Source: Riemerella columbina DSM 16469
GTDB taxonomy: Bacteria; Bacteroidota; Bacteroidia; Flavobacteriales; Weeksellaceae
DNA: 64,000 bases
Assembly (NCBI RefSeq): GCF_000374405.1
Contig: NZ_KB894251.1
Coordinates: forward strand, 62,001 to 126,000
Direction: 5' to 3'
In this document: positions 1 to 7,638 of the stretch, piece by piece
Layout: each line of letters begins with the position of its first letter
Numbering within the stretch: position 1 is the first letter of the stretch
The notes under the pieces: generated by a model
What the model saw: only the letters and a program-made list of their open reading frames with translations
What the model was told of the DNA's origin: nothing
The model's database searches: none
Position numbers and translations under genes: made by a program

Positions 1-131
1 ACAACGGCACAAGTCACAGACAGTTCAAACACCCCACTAAAAAAGGAAAAGTCACTGTAAATGGAAAGCCAAGTGATACTTTAAGCCAAGAATTATTAAA
101 CAGTATTTTCAAACAAGCAGGGTGGCGATAA
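1..131 (+). CDS. HicA-type mRNA interferase toxin, C-terminal part (cut by window edge)
   Basis: The reading frame is open from base 3 to a TAA at 129-131 and gives a 42-residue C-terminus. It contains SHRQFKHPTKKGKVTV, which matches the HicA double-stranded RNA-binding-like fold with its H-x-Q-F-x-H-P signature, and ends in a typical ILKQAG-like tail (IFKQAGW). HicA toxins are small ribonucleases that cleave mRNA when not bound by HicB. The hicB gene follows 24 bases later on the same strand, as expected for a hicAB pair. The catalytic histidine region is partly outside the window, so activity cannot be judged. Confidence 0.85.
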   Translation, partial: NGTSHRQFKHPTKKGKVTVNGKPSDTLSQELLNSIFKQAGWR

Positions 132-155
132 GCCCCCTGCACAAATAAAAACAAT

Positions 156-566
156 ATGAAACAATTAAAAGTAAACATCGGTTGGGAAGATAAAAATTAT
201 TCTGCGGTATGTGATGATAAAGATATTAATGGTATTGTAGTCTGTACTCATAAAGATTTAGACACTCTAAAAAGAAGTTTTGCTGAATCCTTAAAATTCC
301 ATATTGAGGGCTGTATAGAAGATGGAGACCAGTTACCAGAATATCTTACGAAAGGAAATTATGAGTTAGTTTTTGACCTTGAAGTTTCTGCCTTATTACA
401 TAAGTTAGACGGGTTAATTACACGCTCTGCATTATCTAGAGTAACTGGAATTAATGAAAGACAATTAGGGCATTATATGACTGGTTATAGAAAGCCACGC
501 CCCGATAAAAGAGAGCAAATACTCAATGGTATTCGGACTATTGGAAAAGAATTAGTAAGTGTATAG
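156..566 (+). CDS. HicB-type antitoxin
   Basis: This 136-residue protein has the two-part layout of HicB antitoxins: an N-terminal HicB-like half (residues 1 to about 65, with VCTHKDLDTLKRSFAESLKFHI) that would bind and block HicA, and a C-terminal helix-turn-helix (about residues 85-130, GINERQLGHYMTGYRKP) that would bind the operon promoter for autoregulation. It directly follows the hicA remnant and ends before a strong terminator, so hicAB looks like a self-contained two-gene unit. Such modules are common cargo in prophages and can stabilise them or act in defence; which applies here is not shown by the sequence. Confidence 0.87.
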   Translation: MKQLKVNIGWEDKNYSAVCDDKDINGIVVCTHKDLDTLKRSFAESLKFHIEGCIEDGDQLPEYLTKGNYELVFDLEVSALLHKLDGLITRSALSRVTGINERQLGHYMTGYRKPRPDKREQILNGIRTIGKELVSV

Positions 567-597
567 ATATTGTTTGACAGCGTTTCTTTTACACTTT

Positions 598-628
598 AAG
601 CCTCCCCGATTTTCGGTGGGGCTTTTTT
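598..628 (+). terminator. Intrinsic terminator after hicAB
   Basis: Arms AAGCCTCCCCG and CGGTGGGGCTT pair with one mismatch and one G-U across an ATTTT loop, followed by a run of T. It closes the hicAB unit 31 bases after the hicB stop. Confidence 0.85.
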
Positions 629-686
629 ATTTCCCTAAATGCAACGCTTTGAAATGTTTTTATTATTTTTGTGGAAAAACAATTCT

Positions 687-1541
687 ATGAAAAAAATTCT
701 ATCATTTTTATTACTAGTTCCTATCTATATATTGAGTCAGAATCAAGAAAAGTTAGATTCTTTACTTTATTACATAGATAATGAAGATAAAATATATACA
801 AAAGTAAGTGAATATTGTACTATTGATAGTTATAGCAAATATCCACAGCCTCCAGAAGATGCCATGCTATTTATTAGTGGTTATTCCTCATGCGATAAAT
901 ATGGTAGTGGTACATCATATTTTCTTAAAGTTATGTATGGAAGTTATGAATATTATTATCCCGTGAACTTTAATAATAAAGTTTATAGGTTAAATGGAGA
1001 AAAAACTTTTGTAGACTATATGGATTGGTATGATGAACTTTCTGAAGATGATAAAGAATTGATAAAACAGGAAGCTAAGAATTTATCCGAAGTATTAGTC
1101 TTAAAAGAAAAAAAACGACTATTTGAAAAATTAAACAGATATGAAAATTTAGGAATTGCCATACTTGAAGCAGTTCCTACAGATAATTACTCTATGACTG
1201 GAGCAAAATTTAGAATTATTAATTTTTCAAACAAAACAATAAAATATATCACTTTTAATTTTTATGGTATAAATTCAGTAGATGACAAGGTTCTATATCG
1301 AAGAGGAACATATAATGCTAGTCGGAAAGGTATTGGACCAGTTGAAAAATATGATATTTCAGAATGGAGTTTTGATGATGTATGGCTAACAGATATAGTT
1401 CAAACATTAGAATTAACATCAGTGAATATTCAATATACCAATGGTACTTCTAAAACTATAAAAATAACGAAAAATCATTGGCTTAATGAGGATATAATTG
1501 ACAGGTACTCGGAGCTATCAAAAGAATTAGATCTAAAATAA
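687..1541 (+). CDS. Secreted hypothetical protein (possible prophage cargo)
   Basis: From the ATG at 687 the protein is 284 residues and begins with a clear Sec signal peptide (MKKILSFLLLVPIYILSQ). An in-frame ATG at 639 adds 16 residues ahead of it that would disrupt the signal, so 687 is preferred. The mature part starts with tyrosine-rich sequence, has a charged helical stretch in the middle, and ends in a beta-rich section (about residues 150-265) resembling small immunoglobulin-like or FxLYD-type domains. It stands alone between two terminators and has no recognisable phage role. A cargo gene expressed from the lysogen is the likeliest reading. Function unknown. Confidence 0.6.
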   Translation: MKKILSFLLLVPIYILSQNQEKLDSLLYYIDNEDKIYTKVSEYCTIDSYSKYPQPPEDAMLFISGYSSCDKYGSGTSYFLKVMYGSYEYYYPVNFNNKVYRLNGEKTFVDYMDWYDELSEDDKELIKQEAKNLSEVLVLKEKKRLFEKLNRYENLGIAILEAVPTDNYSMTGAKFRIINFSNKTIKYITFNFYGINSVDDKVLYRRGTYNASRKGIGPVEKYDISEWSFDDVWLTDIVQTLELTSVNIQYTNGTSKTIKITKNHWLNEDIIDRYSELSKELDLK

Positions 1542-1553
1542 AAACTATAATTC

Positions 1554-1575
1554 AAGCCCTATCAGGGGCTTTTTT
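1554..1575 (+). terminator. Intrinsic terminator after secreted-protein gene
   Basis: AAGCCC pairs with GGGCTT across a short loop and is followed by six T. It lies 13 bases after the stop codon of the secreted-protein gene and touches the stop codon of the opposing small gene. Confidence 0.8.
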
Positions 1576-1720
1576 AGTACCCAATATTTTTATAATAAGC
1601 ATCCTCACATTGGCTTAATACAAGCTCTAAATCTTGTATTTCCTTATATTGTTGATATACTACAACCCCTAGAACAACTATTATTAGTAGCAAAACGATA
1701 TAGATAACTTTCTGTTTCAT
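1574..1720 (-). CDS. Small single-pass membrane protein
   Basis: From the ATG at 1720 this is 48 residues: MKQK, a 17-residue hydrophobic helix rich in V, I and L (about residues 5-22), then a short polar tail with one cysteine. A longer reading from a TTG at 1771 is possible but adds a polar lead. On the reverse strand a TATATTTG match to the Bacteroidota -7 element lies just upstream of the ATG. It is convergent with the secreted-protein gene. No family recognised. Confidence 0.45.
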   Translation of the reverse strand: MKQKVIYIVLLLIIVVLGVVVYQQYKEIQDLELVLSQCEDAYYKNIGY

Positions 1721-1800
1721 AGCCTTTTTTTCTTCAAATATAATAATTTTATAGAAATTAAATTTATCCAATAAATAAGTGATATATTTAATTTTTTTTA

Positions 1801-1809
1801 TATATTTGC
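1801..1809 (+). promoter_or_regulatory. Probable -7 promoter element for the structured RNA
   Basis: TATATTTGC is a full match to the Bacteroidota -7 element TAnnTTTG. No good TTTG is seen 19-20 bases upstream, only a T-rich run, so the promoter is supported by one box only. Its predicted start point is within a few bases of the left arm of the long stem described next. Confidence 0.5.
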
Positions 1810-1918
1810 AACGCTACAATATCGTAAGTAATCTTACATTTTAACGGATTTTAATCATCATAGATTAACCCCTATTGGAGAGACCGAAAGGTCTGTATCG
1901 TTCTTACGATGTTGTAGC
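1810..1918 (+). ncRNA. Candidate structured RNA at the head of the phage gene block
   Basis: No open frame of note covers this stretch. Arms at 1813-1828 (GCTACAATATCGTAAG) and 1903-1918 (CTTACGATGTTGTAGC) form a 16-base-pair stem with a single G-U pair. Inside are a hairpin TTAATC/GATTAA (1851-1856 with 1863-1868) and a hairpin AGACC-GAAA-GGTCT (1881-1894) capped by a GNRA tetraloop. The GNRA loop exists only on the plus strand, which fixes the orientation. GTAAG inside the left arm can also pair locally with CTTAC at 1833-1837. A -7 promoter element sits just before it and a terminator just after it, so it may be a stand-alone small RNA or a leader of the following genes. It matches no RNA family I can recall. 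Confidence 0.6.
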
Positions 1919-1937
1919 AACTCCTTTGGGGGTTTTT
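1919..1937 (+). terminator. Terminator directly following the structured RNA
   Basis: AACTCC (1919-1924) pairs with GGGGTT (1929-1934) with one G-U pair, followed by T residues. AACCCC at 1867-1872 inside the preceding RNA could compete for the same GGGGTT arm, which would make this a conditional terminator. The competition is inference. Confidence 0.6.
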
Positions 1938-1978
1938 ATTTATTAAACATTTTACATTAACTTTTAAATAGTATTGTC

Positions 1979-2260
1979 ATGCTACAAACAATCAATTTAG
2001 AAGGTAATCCAGACTTGGATATCTTCCGTTTTGCCAACGCACAGGCTGCAAAGGGTTTCACGACCAAACTACCAAAATTAGAAACGCCTTGCGAGTTCTA
2101 TCGCAAAAACAAATTCCGCAGATTTAATTACAAATCACTAGGTAACGGGCTTTATCGCCTCTCGGTGCTTGACCAGCAGGGGCATACCCACTCCGCAGTT
2201 TCCAGAAACTTCCAACTTGCATATATCAAGTTACAGCGTCAATTTTATGGGCATTATTAA
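1979..2260 (+). CDS. Phage-associated hypothetical protein
   Basis: This 93-residue basic protein begins MLQTINLEGNPDLDIFRFANAQ and has a second half rich in aromatic residues and arginine. No signal peptide or membrane segment is visible. It is the first gene after the structured RNA and terminator and starts a run of small genes that leads to the portal-like gene. The 17-base gap to the next gene suggests co-transcription. No family recognised. Confidence 0.6.
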   Translation: MLQTINLEGNPDLDIFRFANAQAAKGFTTKLPKLETPCEFYRKNKFRRFNYKSLGNGLYRLSVLDQQGHTHSAVSRNFQLAYIKLQRQFYGHY

Positions 2261-2277
2261 CTAAAAAACATGTAAAA

Positions 2278-2508
2278 ATGGAAGAAAAATTAACTCCGTT
2301 ACAGTTAGTTGCTCAGCAGGAACTGGAGCAATTACGCGCACTATTCTCACAACAAGAGATAGAAGACTGTTTGTTTGAGGTATTCCGAGATGCCTACCTC
2401 TATGACTCTGATGTACCATACATTGAGAGAGAAAAAAGGGCGATGCTCCATGCCGCCCTTAGAAAAATTATCAGAACTCAAAGCAAAAACTCTAACTTAA
2501 AACCCTAA
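2278..2508 (+). CDS. Small phage-associated hypothetical protein
   Basis: This is a 76-residue, probably all-helical, charged protein beginning MEEKLTPLQLVAQQELEQL, with several adjacent acidic and basic residues. It sits between two other small genes at short spacing (17 and 4 bases), which supports translation as part of an operon. No family recognised. Confidence 0.6.
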   Translation: MEEKLTPLQLVAQQELEQLRALFSQQEIEDCLFEVFRDAYLYDSDVPYIEREKRAMLHAALRKIIRTQSKNSNLKP

Positions 2509-2512
2509 CATT

Positions 2513-2872
2513 ATGTATTACAGAAATATCATAGATATAGAACACAATGGAGATATTATAGAAGCAGGAAGTCTATTCACTAAAAGTGGTAAAATCCTGA
2601 CTTTAGTGGATGAAGACCGCACAGCAATTCTTCATTTTAATTCAGAAGACTTCGTAGTAGAAGACAACCCCGATATTATTTCAGAATATAAAATTGTAAC
2701 GCCTTATTTTAACTCCATTTTAATGCTTAAAGAAGCCCTGCAAGAAACACAAAGTGTCGGAAGCTGGAGTATTTCGTATGACGAAGTGGAGTATGCTTTT
2801 ATTTTCAAATCTACTCTTACAGAAAGGCAAGTAAAAGTTATTATTTGCAATATCCCCTATATTAGATGTTGA
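2513..2872 (+). CDS. Phage-associated hypothetical protein
   Basis: A 119-residue acidic protein with a mixed alpha/beta pattern. The N-terminal part (residues 1-60) alternates short strands, as in HNGDIIEAGSLFTKSGKILTLV. There is no signal peptide or membrane helix. The start codon lies 4 bases after the previous stop. Function not recognised. Confidence 0.55.
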   Translation: MYYRNIIDIEHNGDIIEAGSLFTKSGKILTLVDEDRTAILHFNSEDFVVEDNPDIISEYKIVTPYFNSILMLKEALQETQSVGSWSISYDEVEYAFIFKSTLTERQVKVIICNIPYIRC

Positions 2873-2892
2873 AACTTTAAAAACACTTTAAA

Positions 2893-3138
2893 ATGGCTTT
2901 AAAATATCTAAAAACAAGTTTGGCTATTGAAAGATGCTATATGAAAATAACCTCTGAAAATCAATTATATTATAAAGGGGTTGCCGTAGTGTTTAATGGT
3001 AACGAAACAAAACTAAAAACTATAATTGCAGAACATTGGCACGATATAGGAGCTTATCAGTACATAACCGAAGAAATTTCTAAAAAAGAATATGACGAAG
3101 CCTATAATATGGCTATGGAAATGCTGGAACAATTGTAA
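2893..3138 (+). CDS. Small phage-associated hypothetical protein
   Basis: 81 residues from the ATG at 2893. A second in-frame ATG at residue 17 (MKITSENQLYYKG) is an equally good start and would give 65 residues. The C-terminus is helical and acidic (YDEAYNMAMEMLEQL). It is the last gene before a terminator at 3151-3178. No family recognised. Confidence 0.5.
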   Translation: MALKYLKTSLAIERCYMKITSENQLYYKGVAVVFNGNETKLKTIIAEHWHDIGAYQYITEEISKKEYDEAYNMAMEMLEQL

Positions 3139-3150
3139 ATTAGTTTGGCA

Positions 3151-3178
3151 CGGCAACTCAAATGAGTTGCCGTTTTTT
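3151..3178 (+). terminator. Intrinsic terminator before the portal-like gene pair
   Basis: CGGCAACTCA and TGAGTTGCCG form a perfect 10-base stem with almost no loop (it would open to four bases), followed by six T. It divides the small-gene run from the gene at 3184, which starts six bases after the T run. Either the downstream genes have their own promoter, which I do not see, or polymerase reads through. Confidence 0.85.
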
Positions 3179-3183
3179 GCATT

Positions 3184-3492
3184 ATGGAACAACTGGCTAA
3201 CAAAGAAATTAATATCTATGATGCACTTAGAGCGATGCGAAAATTAAGTTCGCAAAACATTCCTTTTCGCATTGGATTTATTTCATGTGATAGAAGTAAG
3301 CAAAAAAGCAGTGGATATATAGAGTTAGACAGAGTTTTGCTTTCGGCTGGACTTCCAAAAAAGAAAAGTCGCTATGCCAATAATCTTATTGCCTATGAAG
3401 ATACTGAAACAGGCGATAAAAAACATTTTTGGCTTCCATTACTGATGAAGTTTAACGGAATAAAAATCACGCATGATAGAGTTTATAGATGA
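3184..3492 (+). CDS. Phage-associated hypothetical protein upstream of the portal-like gene
   Basis: A 102-residue basic protein. The middle part (GFISCDRSKQKSSGYIELDRV) reads as paired strands and the end (LPLLMKFNGIKITHDRVYR) as a short beta segment. Its last 20 bases overlap the start of the portal-like gene, a sign of translational coupling. A role in head assembly or DNA entry is possible from position only. Confidence 0.55.
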   Translation: MEQLANKEINIYDALRAMRKLSSQNIPFRIGFISCDRSKQKSSGYIELDRVLLSAGLPKKKSRYANNLIAYEDTETGDKKHFWLPLLMKFNGIKITHDRVYR

Positions 3493-4822
3493 TCATAATG
3501 CGATAAGTACAGATGAACAATGTTCGTTTACTTATGAAGTAATAGATAAAAAGAGAGAAAACCATACGCCATGGTCACCTCTTGATGTTTTTGAGAGTCG
3601 CCCAATCGTATCAAGGTATGATGATTGGAATGTATTTCCGTATGGAGAAAACAATCAATTACCGCTTATCATTAGGAATATTGTTTATTCCAATTCTATT
3701 GCTCCAGGAATACTTAATAAAAAAACGCAACTGAACTGGGGACAAGGTCCTAAACTCTATGAAGAAAAGTTTGTAGATGGGACTTTAGTCAGAGAGTATC
3801 AAGATGACGCTGAAGTACAGAAGTGGCTAGACACTTGGGACTATGAAGGCTATTTAGCCAAATGCGTTACAGACTATTCCCATATAGAAAGCTGTTATAC
3901 AAAAGTTATTTTAACAAAAGGTTGGCGAATAGGGACTAATCAGAAAGTCGCAAAGTTAGAGCATATAGTACCCTATAAGCCACTGGTGGTAGGTAAAAAG
4001 TTTACGCCTACACATATTATTCTACACAATCAAGACGAGCCAAACGAATACAATGTATATCCGATGTTTGATGAACAAAATCCGTTCAAATCGGGTATAT
4101 CCATTAAGTATTCCAATCTATATACCTTTTGTTCGGACTTTTTTAGTATTCCGCATATATTAGGATCTATTCCTTGGATTATCCAGTCGAGTAATGTTCC
4201 TAAATTTTTGGCAGCACTAAGTAAGAATGCAATAAATATAAAATATCATATCACTTCACCTAAAGAATTTTGGGATGCTAAACGCGAAGAACTAAAAGAA
4301 AAATGCACTTTGGAAGGCAGAGATTATAAAGAATCTATGCTGAAAGCCCTACGAAGAAAAATATTAAGGGAAATTAAGGAAGTGCTATCTGGAATTGAAA
4401 ATGCGGGGAAATTTTGGCATAGTGAACGAGTGCTGTATGTGGACGGAGCCAACTTATCAGAATTAGGTTGGGAAATCAATGTAATAGACCAGAAGATGCG
4501 GGATGTAGTCCAGAGCCACATTGATATTGCCAACAAAGCCGATGCCTCCGTAGCGACGGGAATAGGGATACATTCTGCACTCGGGAATCTATCGCACGGG
4601 GGAAAATCCGATAGCGGTTCCGAACAATATTATGCCTTTAATAATTACTTGCTTTCAGGAATAGATTTGCCAGAAATGGTGGTAATGAAAGTGATAAATG
4701 CCGCTCTTAAAATCAATTTTCCACACAAAAGGCTAAAAATGGGCTTTTATCACGAAAGCTCTAAAAGACAAGAAGATATTTCTAAAAAAGACCGTAATAA
4801 AATTATCAACTATGAACAATGA
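3473..4822 (+). CDS. Putative phage portal protein
   Basis: 449 residues, within the usual portal size range. The N-terminal third has a tryptophan- and tyrosine-rich section (SRYDDWNVFPYGENNQLP) followed by NIVYSNSIAPGILNKKTQLNWG, a pattern I associate with portal-like proteins of Bacteroidota prophages. The C-terminal part has long helices (about residues 265-310), a glycine-rich stretch (GIGIHSALGNLSHGGKSDSGSE, about 365-385) and a charged lysine-rich tail. A portal forms the ring through which DNA enters the head. The call rests on size, composition and neighbours, not on a catalytic motif. No terminase gene precedes it in the window. Confidence 0.6.
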   Translation: MIEFIDDHNAISTDEQCSFTYEVIDKKRENHTPWSPLDVFESRPIVSRYDDWNVFPYGENNQLPLIIRNIVYSNSIAPGILNKKTQLNWGQGPKLYEEKFVDGTLVREYQDDAEVQKWLDTWDYEGYLAKCVTDYSHIESCYTKVILTKGWRIGTNQKVAKLEHIVPYKPLVVGKKFTPTHIILHNQDEPNEYNVYPMFDEQNPFKSGISIKYSNLYTFCSDFFSIPHILGSIPWIIQSSNVPKFLAALSKNAINIKYHITSPKEFWDAKREELKEKCTLEGRDYKESMLKALRRKILREIKEVLSGIENAGKFWHSERVLYVDGANLSELGWEINVIDQKMRDVVQSHIDIANKADASVATGIGIHSALGNLSHGGKSDSGSEQYYAFNNYLLSGIDLPEMVVMKVINAALKINFPHKRLKMGFYHESSKRQEDISKKDRNKIINYEQ

Positions 4823-4940
4823 AATGCCACCTAAAGGCTGTCGATTGATAGCCGTTTTATTAGTAATATTCGCTGTTTTCTGTGCAGGATTAGGTTTTTA
4901 TACACTATTAAGAATCATTTATGGACTTATTATTCGATAA
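4812..4940 (+). CDS. Small membrane protein overlapping two genes
   Basis: This 42-codon frame from the ATG at 4812 overlaps the portal-like gene end by 11 bases and the next gene start by 20. It encodes a short polar lead (MNNEMPPKGCR), one strong hydrophobic helix (LIAVLLVIFAVFCAGLGFY) and a short tail. Nested single-helix proteins in phage operons can be holin-like, or can be inner-membrane or assembly factors. Without an endolysin nearby the lysis reading is only a guess. The tight overlap and clean helix are the support for it being real. Confidence 0.5.
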   Translation: MNNEMPPKGCRLIAVLLVIFAVFCAGLGFYTLLRIIYGLIIR

Positions 4941-5829
4941 AAATAACTTTTCCGCTGAGTTTAAGGAGTTACTGGGCTTTGTAGATGCGGATATTCGTTT
5001 TGCAAGGCTAAAATCCGCGTTGCAGTCGGCAACAGATGAAATTGTAGATTTAATTAGTGAAACTACATATCAACAATTGCTTTCTCTCAGTCCTGATGCA
5101 GAAATGCTTGAGTTGGTTAAATATGCTATTGCCTTAAAGGCTTACATTATTTACGCTCCAACTGCCGACCTATCCGTAACGAATAATGGCCGCCTAATGC
5201 GTAGAGATGACCATACGGTCTCTGCTTTTGAATGGCAAATTGAAGCCAATCAAGAGGCACTAGAAAACTTATACTATCGTCATTTAGATAGATTGTTAAA
5301 GTATATGCAGAAAAACAATATCACTATCAATTTAAAAAAGTATGATAGTATAGGATTGTTTATTCCAGATTTAAAAACTTTTGAAAAAGTGTATAATATT
5401 GGGGGGTCTCATCTACTCTATTTTAAATTATTGCCAGGACTTAGAGAGTTTGAAAAAATAGATTTGTTGAGTAGAATTGGCAAAAATTATTTTGATGACA
5501 GAACACTAATCACAACAGAACTTAGAGACCTAATAGAATTAGCAGCCGTTAATTATGCAATGGCTTGGGGTATTCGTAGGCTTAATATTCAACTATTTCC
5601 AAAAGGTGTTTTACAGTATTCCAAAACAGGGAGTGCTAATAAAAAGCAAGGGAGTAAATTAGAATACTTAGAAACAGCAATGGTTTTTGATAAAGATACC
5701 CTAAAATATCTTCAAAAGATAGAAGACTATATGAGTAAAAATAAACCTAAAAATATCTTCGTTGAGCCAATCAAGCCCATAGAATGGGATTTGGGTTTTA
5801 GCGGAGATGATGCCTTTGTGGATTTATGA
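4921..5829 (+). CDS. Phage head-tail connector candidate (DUF6712-like)
   Basis: A 302-residue protein with a helical N-terminal region (residues 1-125) rich in paired leucines (KLKSALQSATDEIVDLI-type spacing) and a second half that repeats a similar design (DLKTFEKVYNIGG...LIELAAVNYAMAWGIRRL). The two halves suggest an internal duplication. I recall Bacteroidota prophage proteins of this type being filed under DUF6712, but cannot check it. Its position just after the portal-like gene fits a connector. It overlaps the next gene by 4 bases, so the two are probably translationally coupled. Confidence 0.5.
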   Translation: MDLLFDKNNFSAEFKELLGFVDADIRFARLKSALQSATDEIVDLISETTYQQLLSLSPDAEMLELVKYAIALKAYIIYAPTADLSVTNNGRLMRRDDHTVSAFEWQIEANQEALENLYYRHLDRLLKYMQKNNITINLKKYDSIGLFIPDLKTFEKVYNIGGSHLLYFKLLPGLREFEKIDLLSRIGKNYFDDRTLITTELRDLIELAAVNYAMAWGIRRLNIQLFPKGVLQYSKTGSANKKQGSKLEYLETAMVFDKDTLKYLQKIEDYMSKNKPKNIFVEPIKPIEWDLGFSGDDAFVDL

Positions 5830-6698
5830 TTATAATTGATTTTCCAAAAGTAAATAAAACGCTATTCTTGCCAGAGAATTTAGCAGAATGCGACAAACGC
5901 CAATATGCAGATATGGCAAAATTGCTCTATATGTATAATGCTGGCGAAATTAACTATTTAGACTTTCGTGTCTTAGCGTTATATGCCTTATTAAACTTAA
6001 AGTCACCAAAATTTATTCCTAAAGAAATTTCCGAAGAGGATACAAAATGGCAACAGATTTTTATGTTATCAGAGCATATAGACCATTTTTTTGATAGAAC
6101 AGAAACACCTGAAGGAACACAATTAGAAATAAAATTAGATTTTTATAATAATCACTTACCTTATCTCAAATTATTCACTACCTTTTTTGGACCTAAAGAC
6201 GGCTTTGAAGATGTAGAATTTGGTCAATATGTGGACGGGCTAGAAGAATATATCTATTTCTCTCAAACTGGAGATATAGAAGCCCTACGGACTTTATTTG
6301 GTATTTTTTATTTAGGCAGGAATGAGCGTTATGAGTTAAAAAATGCCAAGAAAAAAGCAAAAGGTATATTCAAGCATGTGGATATTCGTCATTTATATGG
6401 ATTTTATCTATGGTTTACCTCGATGCAGCAGTATATTTTAGGTGGAGAATTGATGGTAATGGGACAAAATATAAACCTTAGTATCATCTACCAAGAAACA
6501 GGGGCTGAGCAAAAATCCAATATTCCAGGAATAGGAATGCACAGCATCGTACACGATATAGCAGAAAGCGGAATATTTGGCTCTTATAACAAAGTAAGAG
6601 AAACAAATATGTGGACGATATTGCTAAGACTATACGAAATGAAAAAACGAAGATTAGACGAAATTCAAAACGAAAAAAATGAGTCCAAAACTATTTAA
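5826..6698 (+). CDS. Phage structural or assembly protein, unknown
   Basis: 290 residues, acidic and rich in aromatics, without signal peptide. It starts with a short beta stretch (MIIIDFPKVNKTLFLP), then helices, and ends with a lysine- and glutamate-rich helix (LRLYEMKKRRLDEIQNE). It overlaps both neighbours (4 bases upstream, 20 bases downstream). Its place between connector and tail genes fits a tail-assembly or head-completion factor. No family recognised. Confidence 0.5.
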   Translation: MIIIDFPKVNKTLFLPENLAECDKRQYADMAKLLYMYNAGEINYLDFRVLALYALLNLKSPKFIPKEISEEDTKWQQIFMLSEHIDHFFDRTETPEGTQLEIKLDFYNNHLPYLKLFTTFFGPKDGFEDVEFGQYVDGLEEYIYFSQTGDIEALRTLFGIFYLGRNERYELKNAKKKAKGIFKHVDIRHLYGFYLWFTSMQQYILGGELMVMGQNINLSIIYQETGAEQKSNIPGIGMHSIVHDIAESGIFGSYNKVRETNMWTILLRLYEMKKRRLDEIQNEKNESKTI

Positions 6699-7119
6699 TG
6701 AGTTACTTCAGGAAATAAAATCCGAAATAGAGGGTATTAACAAGGCATGGATAGTAGTCGATGATAGCCAACTGGGCAACACTTTAGAAAGAAGAGAAAA
6801 AAGTGATAACGCCTATTTGGTGGGCGTACTACCAAGTTATGGCACAGATGCTATCAATGCAGATGCTATAAAAGACACTATGGTGTCTCAAATTATGGTA
6901 CTGGAAAAAACCGACTATTCCGAACTTTCAGAAGAAGAGTTTATAGAAGTTTTTGAAAGAACCTATCAACTGATGCGAAAAGTCAGAAATATTTTAATTA
7001 GGAAAATTTCAGACCCTTGCTATATGCCAATGGCAAATATAGATCTTAATGCTCTGGACTTTGACCCCGTGTGGAAAAAATCCCAGTGTAATGGCTGGAG
7101 CCTTGATATACAATTATAG
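6679..7119 (+). CDS. Phage hypothetical protein, possible tail-completion role
   Basis: 146 residues with a small alpha/beta design: an N-terminal helix (LFNELLQEIKSEIEGI), strands (AWIVVDDSQL, NAYLVGVLPSYG) and a long helix (EEFIEVFERTYQLMRKVRNIL). Size and position two genes before the tape measure resemble tail-completion or tail-terminator proteins of siphophages, but no diagnostic motif is visible. Starts 20 bases before the end of the previous gene. Confidence 0.5.
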   Translation: MSPKLFNELLQEIKSEIEGINKAWIVVDDSQLGNTLERREKSDNAYLVGVLPSYGTDAINADAIKDTMVSQIMVLEKTDYSELSEEEFIEVFERTYQLMRKVRNILIRKISDPCYMPMANIDLNALDFDPVWKKSQCNGWSLDIQL

Positions 7120-7121
7120 TT

Positions 7122-7538
7122 ATGGGACTACTAGACGAGAGAAAATCCGAAAAAGGTATCATAGAGGGACGATTTATTAAAGCCATGCTTGAACAGTATG
7201 GTGAAGATGTTTTAAAATCCAGCAAAAGAGTCAGAAGCAGGAATCAGTTTCGTTCTTCAAAATGGGAAAGGTCAAGCATTAGTGTTTCGGATAATGCGGT
7301 GGATTATCGTATTCCAGCCCCTATGCGATTTGTAGATATGAAAACACGAAAAAGCAAAGGCTATACCCGAGGAACACGAAAAGTACCAGGAGGCAAACGA
7401 AAAAAGAAAAACTACCCTGTACATAACAAGCCCACTATGGTACATAAGAAATTCCTAGTAAAATCCCTTTCCTATGGCTTTACGGAAGAAGTAAAACAAC
7501 AATTCCGAGCCTTAGCAAATAGAGAAGGGTTGTTGTGA
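7122..7538 (+). CDS. Basic phage protein, possible minor tail or completion protein
   Basis: 138 residues and strongly basic, with a lysine/arginine-rich centre (TRGTRKVPGGKRKKKNYP) and a C-terminal helix. A fully folded N-terminal domain is followed by what may be a DNA- or protein-binding loop. It starts two bases after the previous stop and is the last forward gene before two terminators and the reversed cassette. Similar small basic proteins lie before tape-measure genes in other Bacteroidota prophages, by recollection only. Confidence 0.5.
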   Translation: MGLLDERKSEKGIIEGRFIKAMLEQYGEDVLKSSKRVRSRNQFRSSKWERSSISVSDNAVDYRIPAPMRFVDMKTRKSKGYTRGTRKVPGGKRKKKNYPVHNKPTMVHKKFLVKSLSYGFTEEVKQQFRALANREGLL

Positions 7539-7583
7539 AAATCACTTTGTAAAAGTGCTAAAAAATTAATTCCAATGAAAAAA

Positions 7584-7632
7584 CCGCTTCGCTGGGGTCC
7601 CTTACAACCCCAGCGAAGCGGCGTTTTTTTTT
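7584..7632 (+). terminator. Very strong intrinsic terminator
   Basis: CCGCTTCGCTGGGGT (7584-7598) and its exact complement at 7607-7621 form a 15-base perfect stem with an eight-base loop, followed by about ten T. It is the most GC-rich hairpin in the element and should stop forward transcription before the reversed cassette. Confidence 0.95.
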
Positions 7633-7638
7633 TGACAA

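Noticed and set aside
1810-1937. Hammerhead or other self-cleaving ribozyme
   Set aside because: A GAAA is present but only as a hairpin loop; the CUGAUGA box and a matching cleavage site are absent.
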